A stretch of 64,000 nucleotides of DNA from Corynebacterium rouxii (lineage in GTDB: Bacteria > Actinomycetota > Actinomycetes > Mycobacteriales > Mycobacteriaceae), in contig NZ_LR738855.1 in assembly GCF_902702935.1 (NCBI RefSeq), forward strand, positions 930,001 to 994,000, written 5' to 3'. Below, piece after piece: positions 45,895-56,214 of the stretch. The notes below the pieces were generated by a model. It worked only from the letters and a program-made list of their open reading frames with translations, searched no databases and was not told the origin of the DNA. Within the stretch, counting starts at the first letter, position 1; the number at the start of each line of letters is the position of its first letter. Position numbers and translations under genes: made by a program.

Positions 45895-47241
45895 ATGAAC
45901 CTTGACTCGCAGCATCATGCAACGTTTAACCCCGGCAAAGGTGAAGGATCACCAGTGGGAATTGCAATTTTGGGCTATGGAACTGTTGGTAGCCAAGTTC
46001 TTCGCCTCCTCACCGAAAACCATAATGATTTCCAGCATCGCGCCGGAGGACCACTTGAGGTCAAGGGTGTTGCTGCCTCGAGCGTAGAAAAGCACCGTGG
46101 ATCTCTTGCCGACCAACTTGGACTACTGACAGACGATGCGCGCTCGCTAATTGCTCGTGATGACGTAGACATAGTTGTGGAAGTCATCGGTGGAATCGAT
46201 TATCCGCGTGAGTTAATTCTTGAGGCTCTGCACAGCGGAAAGTCTGTGGTGACTGCAAATAAGGCACTGGTTGCGGCTCACTCAGAGGAGCTTGCGGCAG
46301 CGGCGGATGAGGCTGGGGTAGATCTCTACTTTGAGGCTGCAGTTGCTGCAGCTATCCCAGTGCTCGGCCCACTGCGCCGTTCCTTGGCTGGTGACCAGAT
46401 TCAGTCTGTGGCCGGCATCGTTAACGGCACCACGAACTTCATCTTGGACGCGATGGATTCTACAGGTGCAAGCTACGATGACATGCTGGCAGAAGCTACA
46501 CGTCTCGGTTATGCAGAAGCAGACCCTACCGCTGACGTTGAAGGCCACGACGCAGCGTCAAAGGCTGCGATTCTTGCATCTTTGGCGTTCCATACTCGCG
46601 TAACTTACGCCGATGTGTACTGTGAGGGAATTTCTAAGATCACCGCAGACGACATCAATGCAGCCAAGGAAGCCGGCTACACCATCAAGTTGTTGGCCAT
46701 CTGCGAGCGACTCAATGTTGATGGTGTAGAGAAGGTATCCGCGCGTGTACATCCTACGTTGGTGCCCCGTAACCACCCATTGGCAAGCGTAGACAAGTCT
46801 TTCAACGCAATTTTTGTTGAGGCAGAAGCTGCCGGACGCCTTATGTTCTACGGTAATGGTGCAGGTGGTAATCCCACAGCATCTGCGGTACTCGGCGATA
46901 TCGTTGGTGCTGCTCGCAATAAGGTTTTCGGTGGGCGTGCCCCAGGAGAATCCACCTATGCAGATCTTCCAATCGCGCCGTTTGGTGAGGTTCCTACTCG
47001 TTTCCATATTGATATGGAGGTCGAGGACCGCGTTGGTGTTTTGGCCGACCTCGCCAGGACTTTCTCTAACCATGGAATTTCGTTGCGCACGGTGCGTCAG
47101 GCTGAAAAAGATGGGCATGCCCGCCTGATCGTGGTGACCCATACTGCGAAGGAAGCCGAGCTTGAGGTAACCGTGGAACAGATTAAGAATTCCGATTCGG
47201 TGAAAAAGATCAACAGCGTTATTCGTCTAGCAGGGGAGTAA
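45895..47241 (+). CDS. hom: Homoserine dehydrogenase
   Basis: 448 residues. The NAD(P)-binding start is [19 protein letters not shown] (about 19-37), the catalytic domain has [23 protein letters not shown] (about 175-188) and [17 protein letters not shown] (about 208-224). The C-terminal ACT domain (about 375-448, [18 protein letters not shown]) is the threonine feedback site in the C. glutamicum enzyme. Reduces aspartate semialdehyde to homoserine for threonine, methionine and isoleucine. ATG 45895 follows GAGGAG; the frame is open upstream to 45733 but through the promoter region. thrB starts 4 bases after the stop. Confidence 0.96.
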   Translation: MNLDSQHHATFNPGKGEGSPVGIAILGYGTVGSQVLRLLTENHNDFQHRAGGPLEVKGVAASSVEKHRGSLADQLGLLTDDARSLIARDDVDIVVEVIGGIDYPRELILEALHSGKSVVTANKALVAAHSEELAAAADEAGVDLYFEAAVAAAIPVLGPLRRSLAGDQIQSVAGIVNGTTNFILDAMDSTGASYDDMLAEATRLGYAEADPTADVEGHDAASKAAILASLAFHTRVTYADVYCEGISKITADDINAAKEAGYTIKLLAICERLNVDGVEKVSARVHPTLVPRNHPLASVDKSFNAIFVEAEAAGRLMFYGNGAGGNPTASAVLGDIVGAARNKVFGGRAPGESTYADLPIAPFGEVPTRFHIDMEVEDRVGVLADLARTFSNHGISLRTVRQAEKDGHARLIVVTHTAKEAELEVTVEQIKNSDSVKKINSVIRLAGE

Positions 47242-47245
47242 ACCT

Positions 47246-48172
47246 ATGCCCATCGAATTACCGGTAGGTAAAAAAGTTACGGTGACTGTTCCGGCTTCTT
47301 CCGCAAACCTAGGTCCAGGTTTTGACACCTTAGGCTTGGCGTTGTCGCTGTATGACACTGTGAAAGTTGAAGTTATCGATCAAGGCCTCGAAGTTGAAAT
47401 TTTTGGCGAAGGCCAAGGGGAGCTTCCGCTTGATGGATCACACCTTGTGGTTAAAGCTATCCGCGCAGGGTTGAAAGCCGCTGATGTGCAGGTACCTGGA
47501 TTAAAAGTGTCCTGCCACAACAACATTCCACAGTCGCGTGGTTTGGGATCGTCGGCAGCCGCGGCAGTGGCAGGTGTTGCAGCCGCAAACGGTTTAGCTG
47601 GGTTCCCGCTTGATAATGCCCAGTTAGTCCAGATTTCCTCTGCTTTCGAAGGGCATCCAGACAATGCTGCGGCTTCGGTGCTAGGAAACGCTGTTGTGTC
47701 TTGGACTGAGGTTCCTGTTGACGGCCGAACCGAGGCTCAATTCAAAGCAGTAACGATCAATGTGGACAGCCGAATTAAAGCAACAGCGTTGGTTCCTGAT
47801 TTCCATGCGTCAACTGAGGCAGTACGTCGAGTATTGCCTAGCGACGTTACTCACTTAGATGCACGCTTTAACGTTTCTCGTTGCGCTGTCATGACAGTGG
47901 CTTTGCAGCACCACCCCGAGCTGTTGTGGGAAGGCACTCGTGACAGGCTGCATCAGCCTTATCGTGCCGACGTATTGCCAGTGACCGCCGAATGGGTCAA
48001 CCGGCTGCGTAACCGTGGCTATGCGGCTTATCTTTCAGGTGCAGGACCAACCATCATGGTGCTGCACATAGAGCCTGTAGATGAGTCCGTCCTCGATGAT
48101 GCCCGTGAAGCTGGGTTGCGTGTGTTGTCCTTGGATGTAGCAGATGCTGTGTCTGTGAAGGTCGATGCTTAG
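47246..48172 (+). CDS. thrB: Homoserine kinase
   Basis: 308-residue GHMP kinase phosphorylating homoserine. [19 protein letters not shown] (about 14-32), the ATP loop [17 protein letters not shown] (about 93-109), [10 protein letters not shown] (about 135) and [11 protein letters not shown] (about 258) are the family motifs. Start ATG 47246 lies 4 bases after hom, with GGGGAG as ribosome site, so hom-thrB form an operon, as in C. glutamicum. Confidence 0.97.
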   Translation: MPIELPVGKKVTVTVPASSANLGPGFDTLGLALSLYDTVKVEVIDQGLEVEIFGEGQGELPLDGSHLVVKAIRAGLKAADVQVPGLKVSCHNNIPQSRGLGSSAAAAVAGVAAANGLAGFPLDNAQLVQISSAFEGHPDNAAASVLGNAVVSWTEVPVDGRTEAQFKAVTINVDSRIKATALVPDFHASTEAVRRVLPSDVTHLDARFNVSRCAVMTVALQHHPELLWEGTRDRLHQPYRADVLPVTAEWVNRLRNRGYAAYLSGAGPTIMVLHIEPVDESVLDDAREAGLRVLSLDVADAVSVKVDA

Positions 48173-48190
48173 ACAAACCATGCCATTTTA

Positions 48191-48230
48191 ACTACCGCCC
48201 TCCTATTCATGTCTCTAGGAGGGCGGTAGT
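48191..48230. terminator. Bidirectional terminator between thrB and the acyl-CoA ligase
   Basis: Perfect 15-bp arms (48191-48205 and 48216-48230) reading ACTACCGCCCTCCTA around a 10-base loop. As at 1056-1091, both arms contain the TAGGAGGG octamer. Confidence 0.85.
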
Positions 48231-48232
48231 CG

Positions 48233-49972
48233 TTATTCCGCGGAATCGTTGTGTGATGATCTGCCGGGACCCTTGAGTGCAATGATCTCGAAGTCGCCAT
48301 CGGCTAGATGCTGGCGTAGATCGATCTTGTCGAACTTGCCAACGGACGTCTTGTCAATTGATTTCACAAATGTCCAGTATTCCGGAAGCATCCAGTTGGG
48401 GAACGTATCGCGAAGCCGCTCACGTAGGCGTTCAGCGGTTTCTTTGTTTGGTTCGACACCTGCAGCTAAGACTGTCACGGACAGCGGCCGTTCGCCCCAT
48501 TTAGGATCTGGGTATCCAATGACTGCCGCCTCCACGACCACTGTTGCTGCCATGATCTCATTTTCCAACATCGTGGAGTAGATCCATTCGCCGCCTGAGC
48601 GGATGACATCGCGTGCGCGGTCATGGATTGTGAGGTAGCCATCGCGAGTTACTGAACCAACGTCGCCTGTGCGAAGCCAACCATCATCGGTGAACTGTTC
48701 GGGTGCATCTTCGACTTCGTGGTTGCGGAACATTGACGCGGCACCGCCATTGTCCTCGGTCGATGAATGATAATAGCGTTCGGTGACCCAATTTCCTCGG
48801 ACTTGAATTTCACCTTGGTTACGGTCTGTCGAGCTCATGATTTCGCCGTCATTGACTACTCGATATTCCAAAGTGGCGGGGAATCGTCCTTGGCTAATGC
48901 GATAGTTCAGTCGGGTTTCACCAGAAACTCCCGATGGTGGTCGCGCAACTGTGCCAATAGCAACCGTTTCTGTCATGCCCCACACGTGGACAACATCAAC
49001 GCCGTAGCGTTCCTCCCAAAGCTTGATCAAGATTGCTGGTACAGCGGAACCTCCCACATAGATTTCTTGCAGGCTCATGCGCTCAGGGGAGTGCCGCATG
49101 TAGTGAACCATGAGCTGAATCCACAGAGTAGGAACGCCGTGAGCAACGCGAGGGTGCGCAGTCGCGATGATATGCGCCAGCGATGGGGCAGAAACGCTGG
49201 AACCGGGGAAAACAAGCGGTGTACCCGACATAAACGCTGCGATGGGAACGCACCAGCTCAAGATGTGATAGATAGGCACGCAGCATAGGAAGGACTGTCC
49301 GTGGGTGACTGCCAATGAATCTGTCGTGCGAAGATTGAGCGCTTGGAGATACAACGCACGATGGGAATATGCCACGCCTTTGGGGGCTCCTGTGGTGCCG
49401 GTGGAGTAGCAGATTGCCGCTGCTGTGGTTTCGTCGACTTGCGGCCATTCGTAGACGGTGCTGCGACCGTCGAGAAGCGATTCGTAGGAGTAACACGTGA
49501 TGTGGTCTGGAATTTCTGTGGCTGCGTCTGTAATGGGGCTGGTGCCGATGAAGATGACAGCACGCACGCTTGGGCAGCCTTGATGCAGAATCGTGCCAAG
49601 CTGTTTTGCTAAGCGCTGATCGGCGACAATGACTTCATCTTCAGCATGATTAATGATGTGCCGAATTTGGTCATTCATTAATTGTTTATTTAATGGGTTA
49701 AAAACTGCGCCCATGCAGGAAACAGCAAACAGAACTTCAAGGTGTTCCGCGCAGTTGTACATTATCGATCCGATTCGCTGGTCGTTGTCGATACCCAGTT
49801 CGTCGTGAAGTGCGTGGGCGAAAGCCGCAGCTCGTGCCGCAATTTCCGCATATGTCGTCTCTGATGCTACCTCGCCATCAAAGGTGGTGATCTTTGTATC
49901 CGCGTGTGCGGTGGCACCGTAGGTGAGAATGCGCGCGAGATTGAGCGGAATGTCCTGCATTGTGCTGAGCAT
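48233..49972 (-). CDS. Fatty-acyl-CoA ligase (FadD type)
   Basis: 579-residue AMP-forming ligase. The nucleotide motif is CYSTGTTGAPKGVAYSHRAL (about 183-202), followed by VVHVWGMTE (about 319), DGWLRTGDVG (about 436), RDVIRSGGEWIYS (about 458) and the C-terminal lysine region TSVGKFDKIDLR (about 548). Activates a medium- or long-chain fatty acid, or a similar carboxylate, to the CoA thioester. Start ATG 49972 gives MLSTMQDIPL, matching related actinobacterial ligases; the frame extends to 50050 but without family resemblance. Convergent with thrB. Confidence 0.9.
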   Translation of the reverse strand: MLSTMQDIPLNLARILTYGATAHADTKITTFDGEVASETTYAEIAARAAAFAHALHDELGIDNDQRIGSIMYNCAEHLEVLFAVSCMGAVFNPLNKQLMNDQIRHIINHAEDEVIVADQRLAKQLGTILHQGCPSVRAVIFIGTSPITDAATEIPDHITCYSYESLLDGRSTVYEWPQVDETTAAAICYSTGTTGAPKGVAYSHRALYLQALNLRTTDSLAVTHGQSFLCCVPIYHILSWCVPIAAFMSGTPLVFPGSSVSAPSLAHIIATAHPRVAHGVPTLWIQLMVHYMRHSPERMSLQEIYVGGSAVPAILIKLWEERYGVDVVHVWGMTETVAIGTVARPPSGVSGETRLNYRISQGRFPATLEYRVVNDGEIMSSTDRNQGEIQVRGNWVTERYYHSSTEDNGGAASMFRNHEVEDAPEQFTDDGWLRTGDVGSVTRDGYLTIHDRARDVIRSGGEWIYSTMLENEIMAATVVVEAAVIGYPDPKWGERPLSVTVLAAGVEPNKETAERLRERLRDTFPNWMLPEYWTFVKSIDKTSVGKFDKIDLRQHLADGDFEIIALKGPGRSSHNDSAE

Positions 49973-50333
49973 GATAATCACCATAGTTGTCTTTTCGGCC
50001 CAAAGTTCACTTAAACCTACTTTATGGGTTAGAATCGCTACGAACTTCACGGAAACTTTCTGTGCTTGCCCACGGTTCGATGTTTACTTCTTACCGAGCC
50101 GCCAGTGTGTATAGCCTCTTCGCAGCAGAAGTTCACTACTCGGCACACCTCACCATCGCTATTGCTAATATTCATGGTGATTGGTCGTGGTATGCCACGG
50201 ATTCTCGCCGAAATTTCGGTGGTTTAACCCGTTTGAATCCAGTCAATTCCACAGAATGCTGTCAGCGGTTGTGTCTTGGTTGAACTATTCCCAGTGACTC
50301 CTTGACTGCTGATCACGCAATGAAAGGACATCT
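49973..50333. other. Divergent region upstream of rho
   Basis: About 360 bases between the acyl-CoA ligase start and rho. A 98-codon frame (49987-50283) has no ribosome site, no domain and unremarkable composition, so it is not called. The stretch probably contains the rho promoter and a long 5' leader; rho genes in other bacteria are autoregulated through their leaders, and that is possible here. GAAAGGACATCT precedes the GTG start. Confidence 0.45.
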
Positions 50334-52376
50334 GTGACTAATACAGATAACGGCGCACAGCGTAATCTCGCTGCTCTGCGTTTGCCCGAACTACGCAAAA
50401 TCGCTGCAGAAATGGGCCTTAAAGGTACCTCCGCCCTGCGTAAGGGGGATCTAATTGCGGCTATTAACGGTACTTCTGCCGCACATGCAACATCTGTGGC
50501 CCCCTCAGACGAGAACAAAGCAGATGCACCGAAGAAAGAACGCCCCGCGCGTCGACGTGCAACTAAGCACGTTGCCCAAGAAGCTGCCTCTGAGTCAGCT
50601 GCAGTAGTTGCAGAAGCAGTCGCACCGACACAAGAGCAAGAAGCTCCAGTAGCTGATTCCACTGATCGTCAGCCACGCCGTCGTCGTGCAGTAAAGACGT
50701 CAGTGAAAACCACGCAGGAGGAACCCGCTGAGATTCGGGTAGCAGAGGTGGCTGACACGTCTTCTGAGGAACAGTCCACCGAGTCGGCTTCTGAGGACAA
50801 AGATAATAACCACTATGAGTCTCGTTCCGCAGCGCGTCGTGCACGTCGTAACCGTGCGCGTCGAGAGCAGCGTGACAATAACCGTTCTGGTGCTAAAGAT
50901 GAGAGCGAAGCATCTCAGCCAGAAAATGAGAACTCTCGCAACGACGTCACATCTGAAACCTCTGAGACAGCAGACAACAACAACGAGCAGAATCGTTCTG
51001 ATCAAGCTGATCAATCCGCCAAGTCGGAGTCCAACGACAATGGTCGTGAAGATAATCGTCGCGGTAACCGCAACGATCGTGGGGACCGTGGTGACCGCAA
51101 TGAGCGTGGTGACCGTAACCGCCGCAATCGTCGTAACCGTCGTGGCCGTGATCGTGACGATAACCGTGACAATCGGGAAAACAACAACGAGCCACGTGAA
51201 GATGAAGTCTTGCAAAACGTTGCAGGCATCTTGGACATCGTGGACAACAACGTTGCGTTCGTGCGTACCTCCGGCTACCACGCCGGTGCAGCCGATGTCT
51301 ATGTGAACAACCAAATGATTCGTCGTCTGGGACTGCGTTCCGGTGACGCTATCGTGGGCCAGGTCCGCATGAATGGCGAGAACAACCATGGTGGTCATAA
51401 CCGTGGTCGTAACCGCCAGAAGTACAACCCATTGGTTCGCGTTGATTCCGTTAACGGCATGACGGTAGAAGAAGCGAAGGCACGCCCCGAGTTTGCTAAG
51501 CTCACGCCGCTGTACCCGAACCAGCGCTTGCGTCTGGAAACTGAGCCTAAGGTTCTGACCACCCGCGTGATCGATTTGATCATGCCAATTGGTAAGGGCC
51601 AGCGTGCTTTGATCGTGTCGCCTCCTAAAGCTGGTAAGACCACGATCTTGCAGAACATTGCTAACGCTATTGCCACCAACAACCCAGAGTGCTACCTCAT
51701 GGTCGTACTGGTTGATGAGCGTCCGGAAGAAGTGACCGACATGCAGCGCTCTGTGAAGGGCGAAGTTATCGCGTCGACCTTCGACCGTCCGCCAAGCGAG
51801 CACACCGCTGTGGCTGAGCTTGCTATCGAGCGTGCTAAGCGCCTCGTTGAGCAGGGACAAGACGTGGTGGTCCTTTTGGATTCCATTACTCGTTTGGGTC
51901 GTGCCTACAACAACAGCTCGCCTGCATCTGGCCGCATTCTTTCCGGTGGTGTGGACTCCAACGCGTTGTACCCACCGAAGCGTTTCCTCGGTGCTGCCCG
52001 CAACATCGAAAACGGTGGATCGCTGACGATCATCGCAACTGCCATGGTAGAAACCGGATCCGCCGGCGACACCGTGATCTTCGAGGAGTTCAAGGGAACC
52101 GGCAACGCTGAGCTGAAGCTGGATCGTAAGATCTCGGAGCGTCGCGTATTCCCAGCTGTAGACGTCAATCCATCGGGTACCCGTAAGGACGAATTGCTGC
52201 TGGCTCCGGAAGAGGCTCGCATCATGCACAAACTGCGTCGTATGCTGTCTGCTCTTGATAACCAGCAGGCTATTGATCTGCTGATCAAGCAGCTCAAGAA
52301 GACCAAGTCCAATGGTGAATTCTTGATGCAGGTTGCAAGTTCTGCGCCTATGGCTGCGGATGCTGAGGAGGACTAA
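50334..52376 (+). CDS. rho: Transcription termination factor Rho with long insert
   Basis: 680 residues, about 260 longer than E. coli Rho. The N-terminal Rho helical domain (about 8-45) is followed by a low-complexity insert (about 55-285) rich in Arg, Asp, Asn and Glu, including [20 protein letters not shown]. Then come the RNA-binding cold-shock-like domain (about 290-385), the P-loop [11 protein letters not shown] (about 429), [11 protein letters not shown] (about 462) and [13 protein letters not shown] (about 515). Such inserts are characteristic of actinobacterial Rho and can bind RNA. The stop overlaps the prfA start by one base (TAATG). Confidence 0.97.
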   Translation: MTNTDNGAQRNLAALRLPELRKIAAEMGLKGTSALRKGDLIAAINGTSAAHATSVAPSDENKADAPKKERPARRRATKHVAQEAASESAAVVAEAVAPTQEQEAPVADSTDRQPRRRRAVKTSVKTTQEEPAEIRVAEVADTSSEEQSTESASEDKDNNHYESRSAARRARRNRARREQRDNNRSGAKDESEASQPENENSRNDVTSETSETADNNNEQNRSDQADQSAKSESNDNGREDNRRGNRNDRGDRGDRNERGDRNRRNRRNRRGRDRDDNRDNRENNNEPREDEVLQNVAGILDIVDNNVAFVRTSGYHAGAADVYVNNQMIRRLGLRSGDAIVGQVRMNGENNHGGHNRGRNRQKYNPLVRVDSVNGMTVEEAKARPEFAKLTPLYPNQRLRLETEPKVLTTRVIDLIMPIGKGQRALIVSPPKAGKTTILQNIANAIATNNPECYLMVVLVDERPEEVTDMQRSVKGEVIASTFDRPPSEHTAVAELAIERAKRLVEQGQDVVVLLDSITRLGRAYNNSSPASGRILSGGVDSNALYPPKRFLGAARNIENGGSLTIIATAMVETGSAGDTVIFEEFKGTGNAELKLDRKISERRVFPAVDVNPSGTRKDELLLAPEEARIMHKLRRMLSALDNQQAIDLLIKQLKKTKSNGEFLMQVASSAPMAADAEED

Positions 52377-53446
52377 TGGCTCAGGTTTCTGCAGTTGACG
52401 ACATCGTCTCTGAATACCAGGGCATTGAAGCCCAAATGGCCGATCCGGAGACGATGGGTGACCAAACACTATTCCGTAAGCTATCCAAGCGTTATTCGGA
52501 GTTGCAGCCCATCATCAACGTAAACAACAAGTTGGTGCAAGCTCGTGATGACCACGAGGCAGCTGAAGAAATGGCCTACGAGGATAAAGAGTTCGCCGCT
52601 GAGGCCGAGCGTCTTGCTGAGGAGATTGTCTCCTTGGAAGAACAGCTTGCTGATTTGCTAGCGCCTCGTGACCCCCACGATGGCGACGACATCGTGATGG
52701 AAGTCAAAGCCGGTGCCGGTGGCGAAGAAGCTGCACTTTTCGCAGGTGAGCTCGTGCGTATGTACCAGCGTTATGCCGAAAAGCACGGCTTCACTGTCGA
52801 GGTTCTTGGTTTGTCTGAATCTGATCTCGGCGGTGTCAAGGACATGACGTTGTCGATTCGTTCGAAGACACCGTCTCGTGACGGCGCATGGAGCGTGTTC
52901 AAGTTCGAAGGTGGTGTCCACCGCGTTCAGCGTGTGCCTGTCACAGAATCACAAGGACGTATCCAAACTTCGGCAGCCGGTGTGCTTGTATACCCTGAAC
53001 CCGACGAGGTTGCAGAGGTAGAAATCGACGACAAGGATTTGCGTGTCGACGTCTACCGCTCCTCGGGTAAAGGTGGGCAGGGCGTGAATACCACAGACTC
53101 CGCTGTGCGTATTACACACCTTCCAACGGGTCTGGTTGTGACCTGCCAAAAGGAACGTTCACAGATCCAGAACAAGGCTCGTGCTATGCAGGTTCTGGCT
53201 GCTCGTCTCCAAGCTATGGCAGAAGAACAGGCGGAAGCAGAGGCAGCTGAAGGCCGTGCGGCTCAGATTCGGACGATGGACCGATCGGAACGAATCCGTA
53301 CCTACAACTGGCCAGAGAACCGCATTTCGGATCACCGCATTGGATACAAGGCAAACAACCTTGACTCCGTACTCAACGGTGACCTTGATGATCTCTTCTC
53401 TGCATTGCAGGCAGCTGAGCGCGCCGAGAGGCTCGAGGCGGAGTAG
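52376..53446 (+). CDS. prfA: Peptide chain release factor 1
   Basis: 356-residue RF1, recognising UAA and UAG. The codon-recognition region contains PVTESQGR (about 183-190, the PxT tripeptide) and the catalytic GGQ is in [18 protein letters not shown] (about 224-241). Acts with PrmC, encoded 4 bases downstream, which methylates the GGQ glutamine. Its start overlaps the rho stop, so expression of the two is coupled. Confidence 0.97.
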   Translation: MAQVSAVDDIVSEYQGIEAQMADPETMGDQTLFRKLSKRYSELQPIINVNNKLVQARDDHEAAEEMAYEDKEFAAEAERLAEEIVSLEEQLADLLAPRDPHDGDDIVMEVKAGAGGEEAALFAGELVRMYQRYAEKHGFTVEVLGLSESDLGGVKDMTLSIRSKTPSRDGAWSVFKFEGGVHRVQRVPVTESQGRIQTSAAGVLVYPEPDEVAEVEIDDKDLRVDVYRSSGKGGQGVNTTDSAVRITHLPTGLVVTCQKERSQIQNKARAMQVLAARLQAMAEEQAEAEAAEGRAAQIRTMDRSERIRTYNWPENRISDHRIGYKANNLDSVLNGDLDDLFSALQAAERAERLEAE

Positions 53447-53450
53447 TCGC

Positions 53451-54269
53451 GTGCTAGCTCAGGCACTGCACAAGGCGGAGGCCATCCTTGCTGAGGTAGG
53501 GGTGGCCTCGCCGCGTAACGACGCCCACCTCATTGCGGCACATTTGATGAACTGCCAGCCCATGGATCTATTCCTAAAAGGAGATAGCGAGGTTCCAGAA
53601 AACTTCTGGGGCTGGATTGAGCGTAGGAAAAACCGCGAGCCTCTCCAACATATTCTTGGGGTTGCTTGGTTCGGCCCGCTGGAACTGACAGTGGGGCAGG
53701 GAGTATTTATCCCTCGTCCAGAAACCGAGGTACTTGCGGATTGGGCAGTGCGACACATAAAATCAGACGACACCGTTGTTGATTTATGCACTGGATCTGG
53801 GGCTCTAGCAGCTTATATCGCACACGAACGCCCGAACAGTTCGGTGTGGGCGGTCGAGCTTTCCGATGCCGCTATGACGTATGCGCGTAGAAATCTTCCG
53901 GACCGAGTTCATCTTGTTCAAGGTGACGTCACGGATCCAGAGATTTTAGACCATCTTAGTGGATCGGTAGATCTCCTCGTGAGTAATCCGCCCTATGTAC
54001 CATTAAGTAATGATTTAGAGCCCGAAGTGTACCAAGACCCCAGTATGGCGGTGTTTTCTGGTGATTCGGGTATGGACACTACTGATGCCATGATCCCAGT
54101 GATTCACCGGCTGTTGGCGCCTGGTGGACTGGTAGGCATTGAGCATGATGATTCTACGTCTGAGCAAACGCAACAGGCGCTCAAGGATCATGGTGGATTT
54201 AGCAACATTGAACCACTGAAGGACCTCACTGGCCGCAGTAGGTTTGTGATTGCGAGTAAGATTCCCTAA
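53451..54269 (+). CDS. prmC: Release factor glutamine methyltransferase
   Basis: 272 residues. The SAM-binding motif VVDLCTGSGALAAYIA (about 107-122) and catalytic NPPYVPLS (about 179-186) are typical of PrmC/HemK, preceded by RNDAHLIAAHLM and FIPRPETEVLADWAV. It N5-methylates the GGQ glutamine of RF1, encoded just upstream. GTG 53451 is chosen because it follows the prfA stop by 4 bases, with GGCGGAG as ribosome site; upstream in-frame codons lie within prfA. Confidence 0.95.
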   Translation: MLAQALHKAEAILAEVGVASPRNDAHLIAAHLMNCQPMDLFLKGDSEVPENFWGWIERRKNREPLQHILGVAWFGPLELTVGQGVFIPRPETEVLADWAVRHIKSDDTVVDLCTGSGALAAYIAHERPNSSVWAVELSDAAMTYARRNLPDRVHLVQGDVTDPEILDHLSGSVDLLVSNPPYVPLSNDLEPEVYQDPSMAVFSGDSGMDTTDAMIPVIHRLLAPGGLVGIEHDDSTSEQTQQALKDHGGFSNIEPLKDLTGRSRFVIASKIP

Positions 54270-54275
54270 GAAGTG

Positions 54276-54304
54276 GCTTCAAATGCATCTTTGTGTTTTG
54301 AAGC
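54276..54304 (+). other. Small hairpin between prmC and the Sua5-like gene
   Basis: GCTTCAAA (54276-54283) pairs with TTTGAAGC (54297-54304). There is no T-run, so this is more likely an mRNA processing or stability element than a terminator. Confidence 0.35.
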
Positions 54305-54376
54305 GATGCAGAACAATTAGCATCCCCCGTAGCATCGAGGGACCGAAAACTATCAAGAAGAGAAAGACTTTCGAAC

Positions 54377-55027
54377 GTGGGCAGAATCTTTGACTGCAGT
54401 GACGCGGACACTCGTGAAGCTGGCCTCCAGCAAGCCATCAGTACTGTAAAAGATGGCCGACTAGTGGTCATTCCCACCGATACGCTTTATGGAATCGGTT
54501 GTGATGCTTTTGATAACACCGCAGTAGCAAAACTTCTAGAAACGAAGCACCGCGGCCCTGATATGCCAGTGCCAGTATTGGTTGGTAGCTGGGATACAGC
54601 TCGTGGATTGGTACACAGCTATTCCGATCAAATGCGAACACTCATTGAGGCGTTTTGGCCAGGTGGGTTGAGCATTGTGGTGGAGCAAGCTCCAAGTTTG
54701 CAATGGAACCTCGGCGATACTCGTGGCACCGTTATGTTGCGTATGCCGTTGCATCCAGTCTCCATTGAACTTTTGCGTGAAACAGGCCCGATGGCGGTAT
54801 CTTCGGCGAATATTTCTGGTCAGACCCCACCGACTACCGCTCAAGAAGCGCAGCGTCAGCTGGGCGATAACGTGAGCGTTTACCTTGACGCTGGTGAGAC
54901 TCCTGTAGGAACTGCGTCGACAATCGTTGACCTGTCCGGTGATCATCCGCGAATTCTTCGTGAAGGCGCAATCTCAGCGGAACGAGTCGCAGAAGTTTTG
55001 GAAGTCGACGTGGAGACGATTCGATAG
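54377..55027 (+). CDS. Threonylcarbamoyl-AMP synthase (Sua5/YrdC family)
   Basis: 216 residues. The N-terminal GRLVVIPTDTLYGIGCDAF (about 27-45) and KHRGPDMPVPVLVGS (about 56-70) are YrdC motifs; AVSSANISGQTPPTT (about 139) and GTASTIVDL (about 178) complete the fold. It makes threonylcarbamoyl-AMP from threonine, bicarbonate and ATP for tRNA t6A37. GTG start at 54377. Usually found in this position between prmC and the wecA-like gene in actinobacteria. Confidence 0.94.
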   Translation: MGRIFDCSDADTREAGLQQAISTVKDGRLVVIPTDTLYGIGCDAFDNTAVAKLLETKHRGPDMPVPVLVGSWDTARGLVHSYSDQMRTLIEAFWPGGLSIVVEQAPSLQWNLGDTRGTVMLRMPLHPVSIELLRETGPMAVSSANISGQTPPTTAQEAQRQLGDNVSVYLDAGETPVGTASTIVDLSGDHPRILREGAISAERVAEVLEVDVETIR

Positions 55028-56197
55028 ATGGGTGCTGGTGCCGGTGTCGCCGGTGTGCCCATGCGTGAGCTTGCACTGATCATTCTCGTTGCAGCTTCGC
55101 TTACGTTTTTGACCACGGGGATTGTTCGCTACGCTGTGGTCAAAAGCGGGCGAATGGGGGAAATTCGTGAACGAGATGTCCACACCCAACCCAAGCCTCG
55201 TCTTGGCGGAGTGGCGATGTTTTCTGGTTTTATCGGCGCAGTATTTTTGGCTGACCAGCTCCCAGCCTTGACTAGAGGATTTAAGCCGGTCACTCCGGAG
55301 ATGAGTGCCGTTTTCTGGGCCGGTACGATTATTGTCATTGTAGGTATTCTGGATGACCTATTTGAGCTAGATGCGATTACCAAACTTGCAGGTCAAGTTC
55401 TAGGTGCAGCTGTCATGAGTATCCTGGGTCTTACGTGGACTTTGGTCTATCTACCCTTTGGTGGTGGCCAGACGCTTGTTCTTGATCAGGTGGTTTCGAC
55501 CTTGGTCACGGTGCTGTTTACAGTCACATTGATTAATGCAATTAACTTTGTGGATGGCCTCGATGGTTTAGCCGCCGGTTTGGGCATGATCGCTGGTTTA
55601 TCGATCTTGCTATTTTCTATGACGGTTCTCCACGATCAAGGTGGCATGGTATCGGCATATCCGCCTGCGATTATTGCGGCTGCGCTCGTGGGTATGTGTG
55701 CGGGATTTTTACCTCATAACTTTGAGCCAGCTCGTATTTTTATGGGTGATTCTGGCTCCATGCTCATTGGATTATTGCTTGCGGCAGCATCAACATCGGC
55801 CAGCGGTAAGATCGATATGAGCCTGTATGGCACAGTTGACGTGATTGCCTTGATGTCTCCGATCATTGTGGTGATAGCGGCAATCTTTATTCCGATGCTC
55901 GATTTGGTGATGGCTATTGTGCGGCGCGTTCGAAAAGGAAAATCACCATTTTCAGCCGATAAGATGCATCTGCATCACCGGTTATTGTCTTTAGGGCATA
56001 CGCATAGGCGAGTCGTGTTGGTGCTTTACCTTTGGGTGTCGGTGGTCGCATTTGGTGCAGTTGCATTTTCGATTGTTCCCCCCGTTTTTGCCACCGTAGG
56101 CGTGGTTACGGCTATCGTGTTCGCAGTGCTTGCCAGTAGGGGGCCGGTCATACGTGCTCAGAAGGAAACGCATCGTCGTGAACGTCCGCTCTCATAG
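55028..56197 (+). CDS. wecA: UDP-GlcNAc:decaprenyl-phosphate GlcNAc-1-phosphate transferase
   Basis: 389-residue membrane protein of the MraY/WecA family, about 10-11 helices. Motifs: RDVHTQPKPRLGGVAMF (about 49-65), GILDDLFELD (about 107-116), NFVDGLDGLAAG (about 173-184), MGDSGSMLIG (about 238-247) and HLHHRLLSLGHTHR (about 315-328). Transfers GlcNAc-1-P to decaprenyl phosphate, starting the arabinogalactan linkage unit. ATG 55028 directly follows the upstream stop (TAGATG) and has GGAGA upstream; ATG 55061 is an alternative giving a shorter N-terminus. Confidence 0.93.
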   Translation: MGAGAGVAGVPMRELALIILVAASLTFLTTGIVRYAVVKSGRMGEIRERDVHTQPKPRLGGVAMFSGFIGAVFLADQLPALTRGFKPVTPEMSAVFWAGTIIVIVGILDDLFELDAITKLAGQVLGAAVMSILGLTWTLVYLPFGGGQTLVLDQVVSTLVTVLFTVTLINAINFVDGLDGLAAGLGMIAGLSILLFSMTVLHDQGGMVSAYPPAIIAAALVGMCAGFLPHNFEPARIFMGDSGSMLIGLLLAAASTSASGKIDMSLYGTVDVIALMSPIIVVIAAIFIPMLDLVMAIVRRVRKGKSPFSADKMHLHHRLLSLGHTHRRVVLVLYLWVSVVAFGAVAFSIVPPVFATVGVVTAIVFAVLASRGPVIRAQKETHRRERPLS

Positions 56198-56214
56198 ACT
56201 TAAAGGAAAAATTC

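Noticed and set aside
2000..48300. TAGGAGG copies as Shine-Dalgarno sites
   Set aside because: Only the TAGGAGGAGAGG at 17232 is correctly placed before a start codon. Most full octamers are inside genes or on the opposite strand to the gene.
49987..50283. 98-codon + frame upstream of rho
   Set aside because: No ribosome site, no hydrophobic or domain pattern, and it overlaps the start of the acyl-CoA ligase gene; treated as leader.
50700..52469. 589-codon open frame on the - strand opposite rho
   Set aside because: It is a shadow of rho: its composition follows the Arg/Asn-rich rho codons, it has no ribosome site and no domain, and rho is unmistakable.
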